A DNA stretch of 64,000 nucleotides, from contig CP001769.1 in NCBI GenBank assembly GCA_000024525.1, positions 868,001 through 932,000 of the forward strand, in the 5' to 3' direction. Below are positions 51,331 through 59,098 of this stretch, piece by piece. The number at the start of each line of letters is the position of its first letter. The first letter of the stretch is position 1. Below the pieces are notes generated by a model. The model searched no databases, was not told the origin of the DNA, and was given only the letters and a program-made list of their open reading frames with translations. The stretch is from Spirosoma linguale DSM 74 (GTDB taxonomy: Bacteria > Bacteroidota > Bacteroidia > Cytophagales > Spirosomataceae). The position numbers and the translations under genes are program-made.

Positions 51331-52809
51331 ATGACTCCCGTTGCGGCTTTACTCGATGTTACTGATGAAGAAGAAATGATTCGTGTGCTTCTGATTGAAG
51401 ACGACGAAGATGATTACCTGCTGACAAAAGCGCTGGTGTCGGCCAGGGAAAATGCAACAATTAAGCTGGATTGGGTAGATAGCTATGACCTCGCCTTAGA
51501 GACTATAGACGCCCATAAGCACGATGTATATCTAGTCGATTACCGGTTAGGACACCATACCGGAATCGACCTTATCCAGGAAGCTTTTCGACGGGGATGC
51601 CGAGCCCCAATGATTCTGCTTACTGGTCAGGATGATCTCACCGTAGATCAGTCTGCGCTGGAACTGGGCGCTGCCGATTATCTGGTTAAGGGCCGAATCG
51701 ATGCCCAGTTGCTCGGACGCAGTATTCGTTATGCTCTTCGCCAGGCGAGTGTACTGGCTGAAGTAGCTCAGAAAGAGAATAAATACCGTTCTCTGTTCGA
51801 ACGTTCGATCGATGCCATCTTTGTTGCCAGTAATGAGCTTCGTTTTCAGGATGCCAACTCGTCCGTCGAACGCTTGCTGGGCTACAGTCGTGACGAGCTG
51901 CGTATTCTTAACCCGGCACGCCTTTTTTCGGACCTGAATCAACTGCGCAACCTTCGGTTCAATGTTCGGGAACACGGACAGATCAAAGACTTTGAAACGA
52001 CGCTTATTCATCGAACCGGACGCAAAAGAATCTGTCTTATTTCTGTGTGGGCAGTTGAAGACCTTATAGGCCGACCAGAATGGTACCAGGGTATTGTACG
52101 CGATATTACCGATGAGAAAAAGGCACAGCAGGACCTTATTCTGGCCGAAAAGCTAACGATGACCGGTAAAATTGCCCGCAGTATCGCGCACGAGGTTCGT
52201 AATCCACTCACCAATCTTAGTCTGGCACTGGAACAGTTAAAGGATGAACTGGATACCGACAATGAATATGTCACTATGTTTACCGATATTATTGGTCGGA
52301 ACGTAGACCGTATCGGGCAACTCATTACAGAGATGCTTAACTCGTCGAAGCCGCGGGATCTCGACCGTAAAAAACAGGACTTCAACCAGGTTGTCAGAGA
52401 AACGCTCCAACTTGTCAGCGACCGCATTAAGCTTAAGCGTATGAGGCTCGAAACAAGCTTTCTGGAGGATGATTGTCAGGCACTCATCGACCGGGATCAA
52501 GTGAAAACAGCTTTGCTCAACATACTGGTCAACGCGGTTGAAGCCATGCAGGAAGGGAAGGGTATATTATGTGTAAAGACAAATTGTACGGAAGACAAAC
52601 GAGTGTATGTTGAAGTGACCGACAATGGCGGGGGAATCAGCGAAACAGACCGGCAGCGTTTGTTTGACCCATTTTTTACCGGAAAATCAGGCGGAATGGG
52701 GTTGGGCCTGACGGCTACACAGAACATTATAAATAGCCATAAAGGGTCTATTGAGGTAGAAAGTCAGGTTGGATTAGGAACAACTTTTAGACTTTACTTT
52801 CCAAAATAG
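51331..52809 (+). CDS. Receiver-PAS-histidine kinase
   Basis: A 492-residue cytoplasmic kinase with no membrane helix. Receiver domain (17-140) with D70 (VYLVDYRLG), PAS domain (about 150-265, KYRSLFERSIDAIFVASNEL), then HisKA with H287 (IARSIAHEVRNPLTNL) and HATPase motifs NILVNAVEAM, DNGGGIS and GMGLGLTATQNII. The kinase core resembles NtrB/AtoS-type kinases that drive sigma54 activators, which suits the NtrC-type gene nearby. The N-terminal receiver means it also takes input from another phosphorelay, possibly through the receiver encoded just upstream. Confidence 0.92.
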   Translation: MTPVAALLDVTDEEEMIRVLLIEDDEDDYLLTKALVSARENATIKLDWVDSYDLALETIDAHKHDVYLVDYRLGHHTGIDLIQEAFRRGCRAPMILLTGQDDLTVDQSALELGAADYLVKGRIDAQLLGRSIRYALRQASVLAEVAQKENKYRSLFERSIDAIFVASNELRFQDANSSVERLLGYSRDELRILNPARLFSDLNQLRNLRFNVREHGQIKDFETTLIHRTGRKRICLISVWAVEDLIGRPEWYQGIVRDITDEKKAQQDLILAEKLTMTGKIARSIAHEVRNPLTNLSLALEQLKDELDTDNEYVTMFTDIIGRNVDRIGQLITEMLNSSKPRDLDRKKQDFNQVVRETLQLVSDRIKLKRMRLETSFLEDDCQALIDRDQVKTALLNILVNAVEAMQEGKGILCVKTNCTEDKRVYVEVTDNGGGISETDRQRLFDPFFTGKSGGMGLGLTATQNIINSHKGSIEVESQVGLGTTFRLYFPK

Positions 52810-52855
52810 CCATCGTCTATTCGTTTTCAAAGTACTGCTTAACGCAATGTTCATT

Positions 52856-52883
52856 GCCAGCCCCAATCAGGGCTGGCTTTTTT
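52856..52883 (+). terminator. Intrinsic terminator after the kinase gene
   Basis: Stem GCCAGCCC/GGGCTGGC (52856-52863 with 52870-52877), 6-nt loop, then six T. Confidence 0.85.
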
Positions 52884-52901
52884 GTGGAATTGATTGGGTA
52901 T

Positions 52902-52933
52902 TTTTCTACACATCTAGCTAGCGGTTTTCTACA
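52902..52933 (+). promoter_or_regulatory. Two TTTTCTACA direct repeats, candidate enhancer
   Basis: TTTTCTACA occurs at 52902-52910 and 52925-52933, 23 bp apart and on the same strand as the downstream gene. They lie 122-153 bp upstream of the sigma54-like -24 GG at 53055-53056. Repeated sites at this distance are what a hexameric NtrC-type activator would use. Confidence 0.45.
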
Positions 52934-53052
52934 TACTTACTTTATTTTCTAAGTAATCGCAAGAAATAAAAACTAAATCATTGTTTGGTAACTATCTATT
53001 TTTCAGTTGGTTGTGTTGTATATCTACCTTGCTCTATTAGCACTATAAAGAA

Positions 53053-53069
53053 GTGGCACAATATGCGCT
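53053..53069 (+). promoter_or_regulatory. Sigma54-like promoter of the YdaT-like gene
   Basis: GTGGCACAATATGCGCT has a perfect TGGCAC and exact GG-N10-GC spacing (GG 53055-53056, GC 53067-53068). The -12 region reads GCGCT for TTGCT. The -12 C is 31 bp before the ATG at 53099, the same as for the surface protein gene at 3015. Confidence 0.5.
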
Positions 53070-53098
53070 ATTGGTTGTATAACCTTCATCCAATTATT

Positions 53099-53311
53099 AT
53101 GTGGACTGTCAATCACTTTCCGGCGGCTATGCGGTCGCTTAATCCGAGTACTCGGGCTAAAGCCATTGAGGTTGCCAACCGGCTTCTGGAACAGGGGCAG
53201 CTGGATGGCCAGCGTGTAGTAGCCATAAGCATTGAAGAGGCTCGTCGTTGGGCGCGCCTGGAGGCATCTCATGCAGAGTGGTCTACACCAACAATACGAA
53301 CATTTGCCTAA
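53099..53311 (+). CDS. Small YdaT-like (KAIE-type) protein
   Basis: A 70-residue protein starting MWTVNHFPAAMRSL. It matches the N-terminal half of Bacillus YdaT-type proteins: pattern W-x-x-x-x-(Y/F)-P-x-x-x-x-x-L, then RAKAIEVANRLLEQGQLDGQ (reported here in part) and IEEARRWAR. The C-terminal DUF2188 half of YdaT is missing. YdaT is a sigmaB-controlled stress protein of unknown role in Bacillus. The frame is open to 52985, but this part covers the sigma54-like promoter. ATG at 53099 fits the family. Confidence 0.7.
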   Translation: MWTVNHFPAAMRSLNPSTRAKAIEVANRLLEQGQLDGQRVVAISIEEARRWARLEASHAEWSTPTIRTFA

Positions 53312-53340
53312 CCAATACTAATCTCAAGCCATTACTAACC

Positions 53341-53757
53341 ATGATTTGGAAGAAAACCATTTACGATTCACTAACCGGATGCGCTACACTCTGTAATGAA
53401 TTTGCTACTGAATGTTCGAACTGCGACAATATTGAGGATTGCTACCGGAGTATTTTTTTGAATCTGGATTGTGCTGACATGTGCCGGAACCTGGCTATAC
53501 TATATGTACGTGGCTCGGAAAATGCACGTCTGCTGGCGCAAGCTTGTATCGAGGTGTGTGAAAAGTGCGCCCAGGAAGTAGTACAGTTCAACTCTGAGCG
53601 TGCTCAGCAAGTATATGCTATGTGCAAGCAAACGATCTGTAGCTGTGTCAGCATCATTGAGATGGGTTCGCAGACTGAAATCGACGCCAAAAACCCAACT
53701 GTTACGCCCACGTCCCTGTTTTACGGAATTGATCTTCGTGAGACGCTTTATAACTAA
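53341..53757 (+). CDS. Cys-rich four-helix-bundle protein (DUF326 / Csp-like)
   Basis: A 138-residue cytoplasmic helical protein starting MIWKKTIYDS. It has 13 cysteines, many spaced C-x3-C or C-x2-C: GCATLCNEF, ECSNC, DCADMC, ACIEVCEKC, MCKQTICSC. This is the pattern of the four-helix copper-storage (Csp) and DUF326 families, in which inward Cys thiols bind Cu(I). No signal peptide is present, so storage would be cytosolic (Csp3-like). Frame extends to 53248 but the ATG at 53341 is right for the family. It follows the YdaT-like gene by 29 bp and may share its promoter. Confidence 0.85.
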   Translation: MIWKKTIYDSLTGCATLCNEFATECSNCDNIEDCYRSIFLNLDCADMCRNLAILYVRGSENARLLAQACIEVCEKCAQEVVQFNSERAQQVYAMCKQTICSCVSIIEMGSQTEIDAKNPTVTPTSLFYGIDLRETLYN

Positions 53758-53762
53758 TTAAC

Positions 53763-53827
53763 CAGACAGTGGTTAATTGATAGTACTTAGCCGGTCTGGC
53801 CAGGTGCTATTGATTAACCACTGTCTG
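53763..53827 (+). terminator. Long stem-loop after the Cys-rich protein gene
   Basis: A 15-bp perfect stem (53763-53777 with 53813-53827) encloses 35 nt and is followed by TTTTAAAT. It probably separates the Cys-rich gene from the PPOX gene. Confidence 0.55.
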
Positions 53828-53847
53828 TTTTAAATCCCGACAACGTT

Positions 53848-54351
53848 ATGGAAACAAAACCGCAAACAAATAAAAAGCTTGAGAAAGTCGCTGATCTGAT
53901 TGGCGACATTCGTATTGCAATGATGACAACTGTCGATGAGCAGGATAACCTGGTGAGTCGCCCAATGGCTGCCCTTCAGGTAGACGAGGACGGAACCATT
54001 TGGTTTTTCACGCAACGCACATCACCGAAAGTGGATCAAATCGATAACAACAACAATCGGGTGAACCTGTCTTTTGCTGATGTTGGAGATGCCAGCTATG
54101 TATCTATATCAGGCACTGCGGAAGAGTTGGACGACCGGGCCAAAGTAGATGAACTTTGGAATCCGCAGGCCAAGGCCTGGTTTCCGAAGGGAAAAGACGA
54201 TCCTGAGTTGATCCTTCTAAAAGTAAATACCCATATGGCCGAATACTGGAGTGCCAGTTCGAGTACGATGGTCCGGCTGGTACAGCAGGCTACCGCTGCG
54301 GTAACCGGTAACCCACCCAAGATGGGCGAAAACGAAAAAGTATATAACTAG
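53848..54351 (+). CDS. Pyridoxamine 5'-phosphate oxidase-like (general stress protein 26 type)
   Basis: A 167-residue split-barrel flavin-binding protein. It has IAMMTTVDEQDNLVSRPM, DGTIWFFTQRTSPKV, RVNLSFADVGDASYVSISG and the late KAWFPKGKDDPELILLKV plus AEYWSASSS, which match the Gsp26-like group. Family members bind FMN, FAD or F420 but their substrates are mostly unknown. True PdxH is longer. It lies in the stress module between the Cys-rich gene and DUF3891. Confidence 0.88.
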   Translation: METKPQTNKKLEKVADLIGDIRIAMMTTVDEQDNLVSRPMAALQVDEDGTIWFFTQRTSPKVDQIDNNNNRVNLSFADVGDASYVSISGTAEELDDRAKVDELWNPQAKAWFPKGKDDPELILLKVNTHMAEYWSASSSTMVRLVQQATAAVTGNPPKMGENEKVYN

Positions 54352-54476
54352 GTACCAGTTAGTAATCACCTACTTTATTAGAAGGCGTAACGACAGAAGG
54401 GGACATAGGAGAAAACACAGCTAATGCTGTTCCTTTCTTTTGTCCCCTTCTTTCTGTTGCGCTTTTGTTCTTTCTT

Positions 54477-55208
54477 ATGATTGTTACGCAAACGGACGAA
54501 GGTTGGGAAATTATTAACCAGCAGGCGCATGGCTTACTGGCCGTTCAGCTTGCCTTGCAATGGCAGGTTGACAAGAGACCCGTTCACTGGGTTGAAACTC
54601 TGATTGCCTTGACGGAGCACGACGACGGGCAGGATGCGTGGGAGGGCCGTAACCACCTGACAACGGCTGGAGCCCCTTTACATTTTAAAATTCTGGAGTA
54701 CTCAGTGGAGCAGTGCCGGAAAATGATTCAAATCGGTTTACAAAAAAGCCGGTGGAACGCCCTGCTCATGTCGATGCACACCACATTTCTCTACGAATCG
54801 AAGCGGGGAGCCGATAAGGCACTGGATGAGTACCTGGATCAGCAGGTTAGCAACCAGACAAAGTGGCGTACTGAGTCGAACGCAACAAAGGAAGAAGCCG
54901 CCTATGCGTATGCATTTCTTCAATGGTGTGATGCCCTGTCTCTTATATTGTGCCTGGGTCAGGTTCCGCCGGAAGGACGTCGTCTGGAAGTTAGTCTTGG
55001 GCCGGACGGGGCGCCTTATTTTATTCATCAACGGACCGATGGCGCTTTAGTAATGGAACCATGGCCGTTTAAGTCGCCTTCATTCGACGTTCATGTGGAA
55101 TCCTTTCAACTGAATCAGCTTGTGTTTAAAAATGACAAGCAGCTATACAATGCTCTTCAGGACGCACCAGTATGTGTTAAAGAGTGGACGTTTTGTGAGA
55201 ATAAATAA
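54477..55208 (+). CDS. DUF3891-family protein
   Basis: A 243-residue cytoplasmic protein beginning MIVTQTDEGWEIINQQAHG, the DUF3891 hallmark. It also has LTEHDDGQDAWEG, where the His-Asp-Asp resembles an HD-type metal centre, and LQWCDALSLILCL. Frame is open to 54465, but the ATG at 54477 matches the family. The function is unknown; an HD-like phosphohydrolase activity is only a guess. An inverted repeat (54396-54405 with 54441-54450) lies upstream, before the ATG. Confidence 0.82.
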   Translation: MIVTQTDEGWEIINQQAHGLLAVQLALQWQVDKRPVHWVETLIALTEHDDGQDAWEGRNHLTTAGAPLHFKILEYSVEQCRKMIQIGLQKSRWNALLMSMHTTFLYESKRGADKALDEYLDQQVSNQTKWRTESNATKEEAAYAYAFLQWCDALSLILCLGQVPPEGRRLEVSLGPDGAPYFIHQRTDGALVMEPWPFKSPSFDVHVESFQLNQLVFKNDKQLYNALQDAPVCVKEWTFCENK

Positions 55209-55232
55209 TATAGGAACTTAACTGTGAGTTAT

Positions 55233-55267
55233 AAAAAAAGCCATAACGGTCTGTTATGGCTTTTTTT
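55233..55267. terminator. Bidirectional terminator between the DUF3891 gene and glgX
   Basis: A 15-bp perfect stem (55233-55247 with 55253-55267), 5-nt loop, A-run before and T-run after. Confidence 0.9.
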
Positions 55268-55280
55268 TAAGTTAATCAAC

Positions 55281-57407
55281 TTATTTGAGTCGTAACAACA
55301 TCGACGAACGACCGGCTACATCTATTGAATGACCACCTTTAACGGTCATCTCTTTCGGAAATACCTTACCTGAGTTGGTATCCATAATAACCTCCCAATC
55401 TTTGCTTTTTCGGCCAATCTTGGGAATCATGAACGGTACGGTTTCCCAATAAGCGTTTAAAATCCAGATCAACTGTTCATCTCCGATATCCTGACCATCT
55501 TCGGTCTGCTCCGTTACGCGCATCCCGTCAATGAAAAGTGCCAGACAGTGCGTGTGTGGGTTATGCAGATCATCATTGGACATCTCTCCGCCATCGGGTA
55601 GTAAATAAGCTATCTGTTCGCTGTCGAAAAACCGGCGTCGGCTCAGCAACGGGATCTCTTGGCGCAAAGCGGTTAACTGGCTTGTGAATTCAAACAAGGC
55701 CTGTTGAGCTTCGTTCCAATGCCAGTCCATCCAGCTGATTTCACTGTCCTGATTGTATCCGTTATTATTGCCGTGCTGTGTACGGCCGCATTCGTCGCCC
55801 ATTACCAGCATTGGCGTACCCTGGCTGAGCAGCATGGTTGCCAGAAAATTGCGTTTCTGACGCTCGCGCAGTTCATTAATGGCCGGGTCATCCGTAGGGC
55901 CTTCGACACCACAGTTCCAGCTTAGGTTGTCGTTCGAACCATCATTATTGTCTTCTCCGTTGGCTTCGTTATGCTTTTCATTATAACTAACAAGATCGTT
56001 CAGGGTAAAGCCGTCATGGGCCGTGATGAGGTTGATACTATTTGCCGGAGAGCGACCGTCATTGGCGTATAAATCAGGACTGCCCAGTAAGCGAACGGCC
56101 GTTTCGGCAGCTTTGCCCTCATCTCCCTTCCAGAAGCCCCGGAGGGTATCCCGGTACTTGCCATTCCACTCCGACCAGCTGACCGGGAAACCGCCAACGT
56201 GATAAGACTGAATATCCCAGGGCTCGGCAATAAGCTTGACGGAGGCCAGAATCGGGTCCTGGGCCACCGTGTCGAGGAAAGACGAAACCGTACCAAACTC
56301 CTCGTCGGTGCGAATCAAAGCAGAAGCCAGATCAAAGCGGAAGCCATCGACGTGCATATCGGTAACCCAGTAACGCAGGCTATCCATAACCAGTTGCAGC
56401 ACACGAGGATGGCTCAGGTTGAAGGTGTTGCCCGTACCCGTATAATCCATGTAATAAGCCGGATTGTCGCCAACCTGATGGTAATACACACGGTTATCAA
56501 TTCCTTTAAACGAAAGCAGTGGCCCTAACTGGTTACCTTCAGCAGTATGGTTATAAACTACATCAAGAATAACCTCTATTCCTGCTTTGTGCAGGTTCTT
56601 AACCATCTGCTTAAACTCATTAACCTGCTGCCCCGCCATTCCGGACGATGAGTAGGTATTCTGGGGAGCAAAAAAGCCGATGCTGTTGTAACCCCAATAG
56701 CTCTCGTCCGTAAACTGATGTACAGGCAGTAACTCAACGGCGGTGATGCCCAGTTTCTGTAAATAGTCGATACTTTCGGGCTGGCCCAGGCCAGCATATG
56801 TCCCCTTGGTAGTTTCGTCGATGGTTGGATGCAGATACGAAAATCCTTTAACGTGCATCTCATAAATGACCGAACGGTGCAGGGGTGTGTCGGGCGCGGT
56901 ATCATCTTCCCAATCAAACGCCGAATCTATCACAACGCTTTTCGGCATTGTGGGGCCGCTGTCTTCGGTACTCATGGACAAAGGCTCGTTGGCTTCCCGC
57001 TCAGAAGCCATCTTTTTATAGTCGTAGCCCAGCCAGGCATCGTTATGGTTTACAGGGGTATTTATGGCTTTGGCATACGGATCGAGAAGCAGCTTATTTG
57101 GATTGAAGAAGTGGCCTGACTGTGGTTCATAAGGGCCGTCAACACGGTAGCCATAAAGCTGACCGGGCTGTAAACCATCGAGATATATGTGCCAGACCAG
57201 TTCTGTACGCTCTTCCAGCGGAATCCGTGCGACTTCGTGGCTAGGATCGGCCGGATCGTAAAGACATAAATGAACAGCGGTCGCGTTTTCGCTGAACAGA
57301 GTGAAGTTTACACCTTCTCCGTCATAGGTGGCACCTAAAGGGTAGGGCTTACCCGGTTTGGAATGTATGGATTCGAAAGAGAAATTCGATTTGGAATGTT
57401 TACTCAT
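55281..57407 (-). CDS. glgX: Glycogen debranching enzyme / isoamylase (GlgX type)
   Basis: A 708-residue cytoplasmic GH13 enzyme. The N-terminal CBM48 domain (about 18-130) has GEGVNFTLFSENATAVHLCL and GYRVDGPYEPQSGHFFNP. The barrel shows VILDVVYNHTAEGN, VDGFRFDLASAL (catalytic Asp), LIAEPWD (acid Glu) and ITAHDGFTLNDLVSYNEKHN (transition-state Asp). GlgX cuts alpha-1,6 branches of limit glycogen or, in a trehalose operon (TreX), glycogen for trehalose synthesis. No treY/treZ gene is seen, so GlgX is the safer name. Its place in the stress module hints at carbon or osmolyte mobilisation. Confidence 0.92.
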   Translation of the reverse strand: MSKHSKSNFSFESIHSKPGKPYPLGATYDGEGVNFTLFSENATAVHLCLYDPADPSHEVARIPLEERTELVWHIYLDGLQPGQLYGYRVDGPYEPQSGHFFNPNKLLLDPYAKAINTPVNHNDAWLGYDYKKMASEREANEPLSMSTEDSGPTMPKSVVIDSAFDWEDDTAPDTPLHRSVIYEMHVKGFSYLHPTIDETTKGTYAGLGQPESIDYLQKLGITAVELLPVHQFTDESYWGYNSIGFFAPQNTYSSSGMAGQQVNEFKQMVKNLHKAGIEVILDVVYNHTAEGNQLGPLLSFKGIDNRVYYHQVGDNPAYYMDYTGTGNTFNLSHPRVLQLVMDSLRYWVTDMHVDGFRFDLASALIRTDEEFGTVSSFLDTVAQDPILASVKLIAEPWDIQSYHVGGFPVSWSEWNGKYRDTLRGFWKGDEGKAAETAVRLLGSPDLYANDGRSPANSINLITAHDGFTLNDLVSYNEKHNEANGEDNNDGSNDNLSWNCGVEGPTDDPAINELRERQKRNFLATMLLSQGTPMLVMGDECGRTQHGNNNGYNQDSEISWMDWHWNEAQQALFEFTSQLTALRQEIPLLSRRRFFDSEQIAYLLPDGGEMSNDDLHNPHTHCLALFIDGMRVTEQTEDGQDIGDEQLIWILNAYWETVPFMIPKIGRKSKDWEVIMDTNSGKVFPKEMTVKGGHSIDVAGRSSMLLRLK

Positions 57408-57498
57408 AACGTGTGTAAATGAATGTTTACCTGATAGTAAGTCTTTGTTAAATCAACAGGATGTACGTTAAGATTGTTTTCAGCAGTTCGGATACAAA

Positions 57499-57527
57499 AA
57501 AGCCTACCCCCAACGGAGGTAGGCTTT
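57499..57527 (-). terminator. Terminator-like stem after the PA2169-type gene
   Basis: Stem AAAGCCTACC/GGTAGGCTTT (57499-57508 with 57518-57527), 9-nt loop, and a T-run on the minus-strand side (TTTTTTGTATC). Confidence 0.75.
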
Positions 57528-57543
57528 CCAATCCCACCATTCA

Positions 57544-57999
57544 CTACACTACCAAGGCCAAACGAGCCATCGTTGCATTGGCCGAATCGATGCTCTGTTT
57601 CTGATGGAGCAATAACTCACGGGTACTAGCAACCAGATCGGTTTCCTGCAACACCGTATTATATGTTTCAAGGGCTTCCTGATCGCCCCGGTGGCACTCC
57701 TGAACGGTCGCTTTGTCGTCGTCGGAGGCAAATGTCGATTTTATATTTATCCAGGCACGGTGCAGGTCAGCGGCAATGCTGGTGCCGTTGTCCGGCTCAC
57801 CACCCAGTGCCCGGATTTCCCGATCCAGCGTAAGGGCAAACTCACCCCGCTGACGTGACTGTTCCAGAAACAGACTTTTAAGGTCGTTGTTTTTTGCGTT
57901 TTCTGCGGCTTCTTTATATCCTTTTTCAGCGTCGTGGCTGATTGTCAAAAGGCGGTTTAGCTGATCCAGGATTTCTCCTCTTGTTTCCTTTACATTCAT
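57544..57999 (-). CDS. PA2169-type (DUF2383) four-helix protein
   Basis: A 151-residue ferritin-like helical protein. Hallmarks: LNRLLTISHDAEKGYKEAAEN (Glu/His on helix 1), LKSLFLEQSRQRGEFALTLDREI, GTSIAADLHRAWINIKS and ATVQECHRGDQEALETYNTVL. The Glu/His pattern (EKGY, EQSRQR, ECHRGDQ) could form a di-metal centre. Homologues occur in stress clusters next to YtxH and DUF2945-type genes; function is unknown. Single gene with its own terminator. Confidence 0.88.
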   Translation of the reverse strand: MNVKETRGEILDQLNRLLTISHDAEKGYKEAAENAKNNDLKSLFLEQSRQRGEFALTLDREIRALGGEPDNGTSIAADLHRAWINIKSTFASDDDKATVQECHRGDQEALETYNTVLQETDLVASTRELLLHQKQSIDSANATMARLALVV

Positions 58000-58099
58000 G
58001 TTTCTGTATGTTTTGTCGAGTAATGATTAAAACTGGTAATCTTATGGTTGAGTAAATCAGAAAGTGCTTGTTAACAGGTACTGAATTGAAATTGGCGGT

Positions 58100-58318
58100 C
58101 TACTTCTTTTTCTTGGAAACTTCGCTAGCCGACTTCACAATCTTTTTGTCGCCTTGTTTCAGGATAAGGGCGGGTTCCTCTTTAGAGCCTTTACGCTTTA
58201 CCGTAGCCCCCTGTACCTTTTTTTCTACGTCTTCGGTATGTACTTCAGCAACTGTGCCTTCGGCTACCCCTTTTCCGTATTTCCAGGTTACTTCGTCTCC
58301 TTTCTTAACCGTTGTCAT
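58100..58318 (-). CDS. DUF2945 (hypervirulence-associated TUDOR-like) protein
   Basis: A 72-residue basic protein starting MTTVKKGDEVTWKYGKG. It has the short SH3/Tudor-like barrel of DUF2945: KGDEVTWKYG, VAEGTVAEVHTEDVEK, GATVKRKGSKEEPALIL and a Lys-rich tail ending SKKKK. The charge and fold suit binding of nucleic acid or another polymer. The frame extends to 58366, but the ATG at 58316-58318 is the family start. Small single-domain members are frequent beside stress genes. Confidence 0.85.
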   Translation of the reverse strand: MTTVKKGDEVTWKYGKGVAEGTVAEVHTEDVEKKVQGATVKRKGSKEEPALILKQGDKKIVKSASEVSKKKK

Positions 58319-58387
58319 GTGCGACGTATTTAAAAAATGAATAGAGTCGGGTGGTTGCAAACACATTACATAACCACCCGACGCTCG

Positions 58388-59098
58388 TTATTCGCCAATC
58401 TTGCCATCTTTGGCGTCGCGCTGTAATTGCTTGTTTGCAAAAACAGCTACGTCGACCCGACGGTTTTTACGACGTCCTGCTTCGGTACTATTATCAGCCA
58501 CGGGCTGAGCTTCTCCATAGCCAATCTCATCAACTCTGGACGTCTTCACGCCCTGCGATTCAAGGAAACTACCAACGGCCTTAGCTCTTTGTTTCGAAAG
58601 TTCTAAATTGTGAGAATCCGATCCCGTTGCGTCAGCATGACCTTCAATTCGGACGTCCGTATCCTCATATTTATTAAGCGATTTTGCGAATTCGATTAGC
58701 TGTTGCTTCGTTTCCGGCTTCAACGCATATGAATCGACATCGAATAGAATATCTGATCCGAGCGAAACCTTTATCCCTTCGCCAACCCGTTCTACCTGGG
58801 CATTGGGCATCTGACGTTTTATTTCTTCCGCCTGTTTGTCCATCCGCCGACCAATAACGGCGCCGGCAGCACCACCAACGGTAGCACCCAGAATAGCACC
58901 CAAAGCCGTGTTACCTGTTTTGTTGCCTATTATACCGCCAATAACAGCGCCACTACTGGCACCAATTACACCACCCTGCTGGGTTTGATTCAATCTTTTT
59001 GAAGACTTGCAACTTGTTAAAACATTACCCGATAAAATACCTGCCGCCATAAGCACTGCAAGGGATTTTTTTCCGGCTGATTTCAACTGATTATTCAT
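58388..59098 (-). CDS. OmpA-family lipoprotein with glycine zipper (YiaD-like)
   Basis: A 236-residue lipoprotein with lipobox NVLTSC (Cys near 30). Residues about 42-85 are a glycine-zipper membrane-active segment (GAVIGGIIGNKTGN, GAILGATVGGAAGAVIG). Residues about 110-220 are the OmpA peptidoglycan-binding domain (ILFDVDSYALKPETKQQL, GHADATGSDSHNLELSKQRA). In the last motif the Asp and Arg are 15 residues apart, as needed for diaminopimelate contact. It ties the outer membrane to the wall. It closes the stress module. Confidence 0.93.
   Translation of the reverse strand: MNNQLKSAGKKSLAVLMAAGILSGNVLTSCKSSKRLNQTQQGGVIGASSGAVIGGIIGNKTGNTALGAILGATVGGAAGAVIGRRMDKQAEEIKRQMPNAQVERVGEGIKVSLGSDILFDVDSYALKPETKQQLIEFAKSLNKYEDTDVRIEGHADATGSDSHNLELSKQRAKAVGSFLESQGVKTSRVDEIGYGEAQPVADNSTEAGRRKNRRVDVAVFANKQLQRDAKDGKIGE

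Noticed and set aside
54408..54421. GG-N10-GC match before the DUF3891 gene
   Set aside because: Spacing is right but neither half resembles TTGGCAC or TTGC, and no TTTCTACA element lies upstream; such matches occur by chance about every 250 bp.
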